Assembly (NCBI GenBank): GCA_015499985.1
Contig: JAAAUF010000165.1
Coordinates: forward strand, 4,528-55,983
DNA length: 51,456 nucleotides
Direction: 5' to 3'
DNA from: Haplosporangium gracile
Lineage: Eukaryota; Mortierellomycota; Mortierellomycetes; Mortierellales; Mortierellaceae
Each line of letters starts with the position of its first letter. The stretch's first letter is position 1. A program made the translations under genes and the position numbers. Under the pieces are notes generated by a model. The model was not told where the DNA came from and ran no database searches. It saw only the letters and a list, made by a program, of their open reading frames with translations. This document shows, in pieces, positions 51,456-51,456 of the stretch.

Positions 51456-51456
51456 A
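51426..51456. repeat. AAAG tetranucleotide microsatellite at the window end
   Basis: Tandem AAAG units running off the right edge. Confidence 0.9.

Larger units (their letters stand above)
50875..51456. other. Right-edge flank: promoter of the TMEM135-like gene
   Basis: Purine-rich plus strand (about 51090-51225), then A24 and an AAAG repeat at the very end. No gene seen. Its Lys/Glu-rich and Leu/Ser-rich ORFs are translations of simple sequence. Confidence 0.6.

Overview
This window reads as nuclear DNA of an early-diverging filamentous fungus. The best guess is Mortierellomycota (Mortierella or a close relative); this is inference, since no rRNA or other marker is present. Supporting signs are short GT-AG introns with GTAAGT-like donors, long pyrimidine-rich leaders, abundant Ser/Gln/Asn homopolymers in proteins, and a gene set with clear eukaryotic orthologues. 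One 10-base N gap marks a scaffold join. I found no tRNA, rRNA, CRISPR array or intact transposon.

Layout, left to right. A partial gene runs off the left edge (1-102, minus). Next come an Scw1/Whi3-type RNA-binding protein (2517-4947, +), an unrecognised Ser-rich protein (6884-8749, +), and a head-to-head pair of small secreted proteins sharing two motifs in swapped order (9281-9832 minus; 10391-10948 plus). These are followed by the AP-1 clathrin-adaptor mu subunit (11626-13804, +, six exons) and, convergent with it, a Sel1-repeat protein of the Dsf2 type (14427-17504, minus). Then an MscL-type mechanosensitive channel with a zinc ribbon (20811-22614, +, six exons including one of 17 nt) and a Pho80-type cyclin (25352-28649, +). 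The stretch 28.7-31.9 kb holds no recognisable gene, only some exon-like fragments. A divergent pair follows: a SAP30-like Sin3 corepressor subunit (31921-32878, minus) and a kaptin (KPTN) homologue (33266-36979, +). Elongation factor 2 (37291-41915, minus) has a first intron of nearly 2 kb. The right end holds a PC-esterase/TBL-like membrane protein lacking the usual catalytic Ser and His (44141-45592, +), a compact minus-strand block of three small ORFs (46382-47703), and a TMEM135-like membrane protein (48077-50874, minus).

The genes do not form one pathway. Themes are housekeeping (EF2, AP-1 mu), nutrient and growth signalling (Pho80-like cyclin, kaptin, Scw1/Whi3), chromatin (SAP30), and membrane or wall proteins (MscL, TMEM135, TBL-like, secreted pair). 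Nearly every gene is preceded on its coding strand by a long polypyrimidine tract. At the SAP30/KPTN divergent promoter the tract switches strand at about 33.1 kb. This signal helped me set start codons and tell leader from coding sequence.

The observations most worth following are the permuted secreted pair, the fungal kaptin, the fungal MscL with zinc ribbon and microexon, the TBL-like protein without catalytic residues, and the three-ORF block at 46.4-47.7 kb. Exon boundaries were set by hand from splice consensus, reading phase and family similarity recalled from memory; no search was run.
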